Assembly: GCF_020080835.1 (NCBI RefSeq) | Contig: NC_058162.1 | Span: 23,901,885 to 23,965,884 of the forward strand | Reading direction: 5' to 3' | Length of the DNA: 64,000 nucleotides | From: Cotesia glomerata | Lineage: Eukaryota; Arthropoda; Insecta; Hymenoptera; Braconidae | Part shown: in pieces, positions 59,016-64,000 of the stretch | How positions within the stretch are numbered: the first letter of the stretch is position 1 | Layout: each line of letters starts with the position of its first letter | Made by a program: the position numbers and the translations under genes | The notes under the pieces: generated by a model | The model's input: only the letters and a program-made list of their open reading frames with translations | The model's database searches: none | Told to the model about the DNA's origin: nothing

Positions 59016-62000
59016 AAGACAAAATAAAACAATAATAATAATACTTATAACAATTATACAATTGCACATATTCAACGCCATTTAGTTACTAATTTGTCAA
59101 GTAATGCTGTTACATGTAATAAAAAATTATCAATTTTTAAAGAATAATTTTGTGTTTTCAAAATCTTTAAATAAAACAGTATTGCCGTTCAAAAAAATCA
59201 TTAAATTTTTTTTTAGACTTCTATTTTTAATTTGACAGCAAAAAAAATTATATTTAGAATTTTACAACTAACAAATAAATTTCTTTTTCAAATAACTTTA
59301 ATTTCAATCATTTAGTCTTAAGTATCAATGTAAAAATTAAATTTTTTATTAATTATAGTGTTTTTAAATTTATTATTAAAATATAAAAAAAAAAGTACAA
59401 AGAGAATTATTTTAAATACTAAAAAAATTGTCAAATTTAGATTAAAAAAAAGTTTTTTAATAATTCTTATGCTAAAAATAATTATATTAAATATAAAAAC
59501 GAAATATTAAAAAAAAAATTGTATTATTAAATAACAATTTCGTTATTTTTAAAAAAATTGACAGCGAAGAATATTTAGAATTTTTTTAATGAACTTTTCT
59601 ATAAAAAATAAAATAAAAAAATCGTAAGCTTAAATTTATCAAACAAAAAATTTTTTTAATCAAAATTTACAAACAAAAATTACTAAGTTAACTTGATACA
59701 AAAATTACAAATGTGTTTAAATTTATAAATTTTACCAATTAGAAAATTTAGCGATATAATCAAATAATTATTTTCAATTTTGATTTTGATAACTTCTAAA
59801 ACAATGTTCCACTGACAAGAAGTGATAATTAAAAACGTGAAATTAAACTCGGAGCTTTCTGACCTAAAACGATTAAAATAATCAATCGGATTAAATACGT
59901 CCGAATATACTTTACAATATATAATATAAGCGATAGAATAAAATCTAAAACAAAGCCAAAATATGAGATGACAATTTAAATCAAAGTTAACTAACTCCTT
60001 AAATAATTACATATTCCTCTATGCAAATATCTATAAATTTCGCGCTGTCAATTAATAACAATTAAAGAGTATCCCAACTCTAATAACTGATAACCGATAA
60101 AACGCTAAACTTTTAATTAACCCGTAATATTTAATTAACTCAACTTTTAAATAATTAAACACATGTCGCACTATTTTATTTTAAACCGAATTTATCTGAC
60201 CAAACTTTTAATATTTTTTTAATAAATTATTTTGATATACATTAAAAAAAAAAATATTTTTATAAATCTGCACTCTTTTCTTTAATTTCTTCGTGTAAAT
60301 TTTTTATCAATTTTTTTTTATTTGCAAAAAATTCTAAAATAAGAAAATAATTTTTTAAAGTAAATTTTCTTTGACTAAAAATTATTTTTACTTCATTTAA
60401 ATAAATTTCTTTAAAATTATTTTCTTACAAAAATGCATCAATTATAAACTCATAATTATTTTTATTATTCTATTACATTCCTGGATGGTAATTAAATTGT
60501 AGCTAAATTATATTTGGTATACCATATTTACCATAATATACCGATTTTTCTTTAGTTATAACTAAAGACTTGTTTAAATCGAAGCAATTGTCTTGTTATT
60601 ATCTAGCGCGCTTGATTTAATTTAATAAAAATTTTATTCAAACTATTCAAAATACTACTCGTAATTGTTTTAAACTTTTAAATTTTATTCTACTGATATT
60701 TATTACTAATATATAAAATGAATATGTGCTTAAATTATTATTTAGAATTTTTATAATCTATTTATGTAGGCCAAAAAATTTTAATTTCACTGCAAATATG
60801 TACCTGATAATGTTATAATTGATAATTTATAATTGTAAGAACTTTTGTTCGATCCTATTGTTAAAAATGATTGTAAAATTACAATTGTTTTACAAAGTAT
60901 AAGAAGAATTACCAAACAATGTGTGGCAATCAAAAATTGTAATACTAAATGAGTAATTTTTCTATAAATATGAAGAAACTTACACAGAAAAAAAAGTTTT
61001 ACTTGAATCTTGAAAGTTTAAAAAAAAAAAGCGAAGTTATTTCGGAGGAAAAAGAAATATTTTTAAGACAAGAATTTTTTACATTTTTTAAAATAAACTG
61101 TGTGATAAAAAATTATATATTTTTATAATCTCTATACTTTAAATTTTGTATTTTTTTACAAAAACTCGATTTAGATTTCAGCTAAATGTTTGATCTAGTC
61201 TTTTTAAATATTTCTGATAAAAGTACAATTGAAGTTTTTAACTATATGTTAGTTTTAATAAGCAATTATTGTAAATAAATAATGATACTAAAATCGATAA
61301 ACATTTAACAATTTTTTAATTTTATTCAATAAATAAATTAGAACTAATAATTAATTTTCAGAAATTTTCATTCATATATTTTGCAATTTAATCATTTTAT
61401 TTAATAATTAAATTAGCGCTAAAAATTAGTTCTAAAAAGTTTCATTCAGCTATTACTTTAGATAATAAGTTAATAAGATTATCAAGAATCTCTTAATTTC
61501 AGTATCTTATTTTATTTAATAAGTATTTTTAAGTTATTAAATATTGTCCTTACTAATCCTATTAATTTTATTTTAATCAGAATATTTTATGAATTCAATA
61601 ATTAAAATTTTTTTAAACTAACTTTTTTATTCTTCAAGCTCCAAAATTACATTAAAAACTTTTCTACAATTATTTAAAAATCTTTTCTACTAACTTTTAT
61701 ATTTCTAACGCTCCAAAATTACATCAAAAAATTTTCTAAAAATATTTACAAATCTCTACTAATTATTTGAAATAATTCTCACTTTATTCTTTTTTAATTT
61801 CAACAAATCAATTTTTTTTTCACTTAAAAAATAACCGAGAGCCATTTTTTTATTATTCACCAACAAAATTACTCTTAATTAAAAATTAACACCTAGATCC
61901 TTCCAGATTTTACACGTGGGTTTATTTATTTCTTCTCAAAATAAATAATTTCCAAATTTCCTCAATTTTAACTTCTCAAAAAACTCCAAAAAATATTTAC

Positions 62001-63050
62001 TATTTCTTCTTCACACAATTTTTATAAATAATATTTTTATAAATCCCTAATTAATAAAAAAACTTCCTCAAAATATGTAAAAATTCCAACCTCTCGCAAG
62101 CACGTGCGCTCTCGGAGCATCAACACACGTGCTCAAGAAATTACCGCTCGCACGTATAAGTAACATATTTCCGCAAAAAAAAAAAAAATTATCCATTGCC
62201 TTTTTGGCGCACGCGAGCCCAAACATCAATAAAACACACATTACAAATACAAATAAAATAAAATACATCTATGCAAAGTATTTCTTTTTATATAACCGTC
62301 GGGATCGATCAAACAAATTGATTAATAAATTAATTACAATACTAAATTATATTTGCTTTTTTTTAAATTAAAATATTTAAAAAAATTTACACTTGTAATT
62401 TTATTAAAAATTTTTTTTCTAAATTTCCAATTTTTTTTTTCAAACTTTTTGGAGCTAAAAAATTTTTTAAAAAAATTACACTTGGAGTTTTTTTTAATTT
62501 TTATAAAAAAAATTTGTTTTTTTTTTAATTTCTAATTTTTTTTTTAAACTTTTTAGAGCTAAAAAATGAAAAAAAAATTTACACAGTTTTTTTAAAATTT
62601 CATAATAAAATTTATTTTTAAAAATTTTTTTTTCAAACGAGCGAAAAAAAATTTTTTTGGAGCAAAAAATTAAAAAAAAATTTTTTGGAGAAAAATTTTT
62701 TTTAATTTAAAAATTTCAGTAATATTTAATTAATTAAAAAAAAAAAAAAAAATTTATCACAATAAAATACAAAAAAACTTACTCTAAAAATTCACCACCG
62801 GTTGAAAAATTTAATAATAAAATAAAAAAAAAATTATTGCACATCACACACTTATCCATTTCACGAAACCACTCACTTCACAAATTTATCTTTTAAAAAA
62901 AGCACCATTAATAATAAAAACAATAAAAAAAAAAAAATTAACAGCCTCCACAAAATTGCACGTCTAATAAACGAATTGCCAAATGGATTTTAGTTTTTTA
63001 TAAATATTTATCATTACAATTATTAATATTATTATTACTAAATTAACAAT
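59016..63050. other. Upstream gene-free AT-rich DNA
   Basis: No coding frame, mobile element boundary or RNA gene recognised. A single CACAG-type terminus ('cacagaaaaaaaagttttac') occurs at about 60983. 62080-62230 is a slightly richer patch. Confidence 0.5.
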
Positions 63051-63149
63051 CACATTTATATATTTAATGAATTAATGTGAATTTTATTAAAAATCCGAAA
63101 GGTATTTTCGAAACGAACGTAAAAAACCCAAAACATAAAAAAACTAAAC

Positions 63150-63480
63150 AGAAAAGACTGACCGTGCTCGGGAGAAACGTGTGTCGGGCACAACGGCGTC
63201 GTCGACGGCCGGTGAGTGAATGTTCGGTAACAGCTCTTGCCCCTCCTGGTGGTCCCCCCCACCGCCCCACCAACGGCACATACACTCATCTATATCTGCA
63301 CATGTAGTATATTTGTACATACGTACTCACTACAGTCCTGTCTGAGGAGTTCCGTCCTGTATCTATCAAACAGAGACAGAGTTATTGAAAAGCTCGGCCC
63401 CCTCCCCCTCCGCCGGGCTTAACCCCGCCCCGATACTAAATCCAACTTTGCATTTTCAAATTTCCCGGGTTTTAAATCCC
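63150..63480 (-). promoter_or_regulatory. GC-rich island, candidate promoter/first non-coding exon of the BTB-Psq gene
   Basis: Strong local GC rise with GGGGCGGGG and GGGGCGGTGGGG boxes on the minus strand, and an initiator-like TCAGTC near 63162. It lies about 6.9 kb upstream of the lov ATG. The overlapping open frames on both strands have no domain. The link to lov is inferred from position only. Confidence 0.35.
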
Positions 63481-63699
63481 ACGTGGAAAATTTCCACGCA
63501 TGCTTTTAGTTTTTTTTAATTTTTGGAATTTTTTTAGGCTAGATTTTAGGGAAATTATTGCAAATTATTCCAAAGGACATTTTTTTATCCCGCTCTGATT
63601 GATAAGCGAAATTTTTAGAAGATAAGGGAAAGATATTGGTCTTTTTGATTTACTTGTTACAATTTGGTATTTATTTATTTATATGGTTGATGTTGCAAA

Positions 63700-63840
63700 G
63701 ACGGGCGTCGCGTTGTGACTGGTTACGCGGTGGGCAACTGCGAAAAAAGAGATCTACGAGTCCCACCTCTTTGGCCACCTCCAGCGGGGCTACCAGCCCA
63801 CTGGACCCCTCTACCGTATTTTTCCCCTTCTCGAGTTTTA
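63700..63840. promoter_or_regulatory. Second GC-rich island
   Basis: 'gacgggcgtcgcgttgtgac' and 'cctccagcggggctaccagc' stand out from the background. No domain in either plus-strand frame. Confidence 0.2.
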
Positions 63841-63905
63841 TTGCACAAGAAAATTTATCGCTTAAGTGTTTTTTGTGGTGCTGATATGTGGAGACATGAT
63901 TTTTG

Positions 63906-64000
63906 CACAGAAAAAAAAATTAACGGATCAAGAGAAAAATTTGGAAACTAAGAAAATAATTTTGAAGAGTTTCATTGTCTTGGATCAAGACGAAAAATTC
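63906..64000 (+). mobile_element. Partial CACAG-ended element at right edge
   Basis: It starts CACAGAAAAAAAAATTAACG and has 'ggatcaaga' and 'aagaaaat' words like the CACAG family; cut by the window end. Confidence 0.35.

Noticed and set aside
1..64000. Endogenous virus or polydnavirus segment
   Set aside because: No viral gene or segment-junction motif was recognised.

Overview
The window is very AT-rich eukaryotic DNA, dense in microsatellites and nested transposable elements. Coding islands are intron-split and use GT-AG junctions. The gene content points to an insect: a BTB plus Pipsqueak-HTH transcription factor and an NDNF/Nord-family secreted protein. The AT bias and the abundance of Helitrons fit a parasitoid hymenopteran, but that taxonomic guess is inference.

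Two host genes are supported, both on the minus strand. (1) The 5' part of an NDNF/nord-like gene has three coding exons, at 15051-14837, 3855-3728 and 2888-2570. Their phases join exactly, and the rest of the gene lies off the left edge. (2) A complete two-exon BTB-Psq gene, best match jim lovell (lov), has exons 56320-56127 and 50637-48912 and encodes 639 aa across a 5.5-kb intron. Both proteins would act in development or the nervous system (a secreted signalling modulator and a nuclear regulator). Nothing here shows that they work together.

Layout. 1-354: LINE reverse-transcriptase tail. 357-1032: AGCTC-hairpin repeat. 1172-2291: Helitron. 2570-15051: NDNF gene, with a first intron of about 11 kb full of TTAA-flanked elements, a 210-bp-arm foldback element, RTE tails and microsatellites. 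15.5-19.3 kb: large interrupted Helitron carrying two nested TIR elements and a tRNA-like segment. 20.3-25.9 kb: CACAG/CACGG-ended TIR elements, nested within one another. 26.4-31 kb: GC-richer islands and another Helitron. 31.6-34 kb: complex tandem repeat. 35.5-37.1 kb: TIR element carrying a seven-unit tandem array of Helitron-like units. 38.9-40 kb: truncated Helitron. 40-48.9 kb: gene-free AT-rich DNA with one intact SINE. 48.9-56.3 kb: lov gene. 56.4-64 kb: upstream repeats and a GC-rich possible promoter near 63.2 kb.

The most notable structures are the tandem Helitron-like units, each starting TC and ending hairpin-CTAG, with one A^T insertion point for the whole array; and a dispersed Helitron family in which every copy carries its own array of 240-260 bp palindromic units. 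Much of the window records repeated insertion of one element into another.
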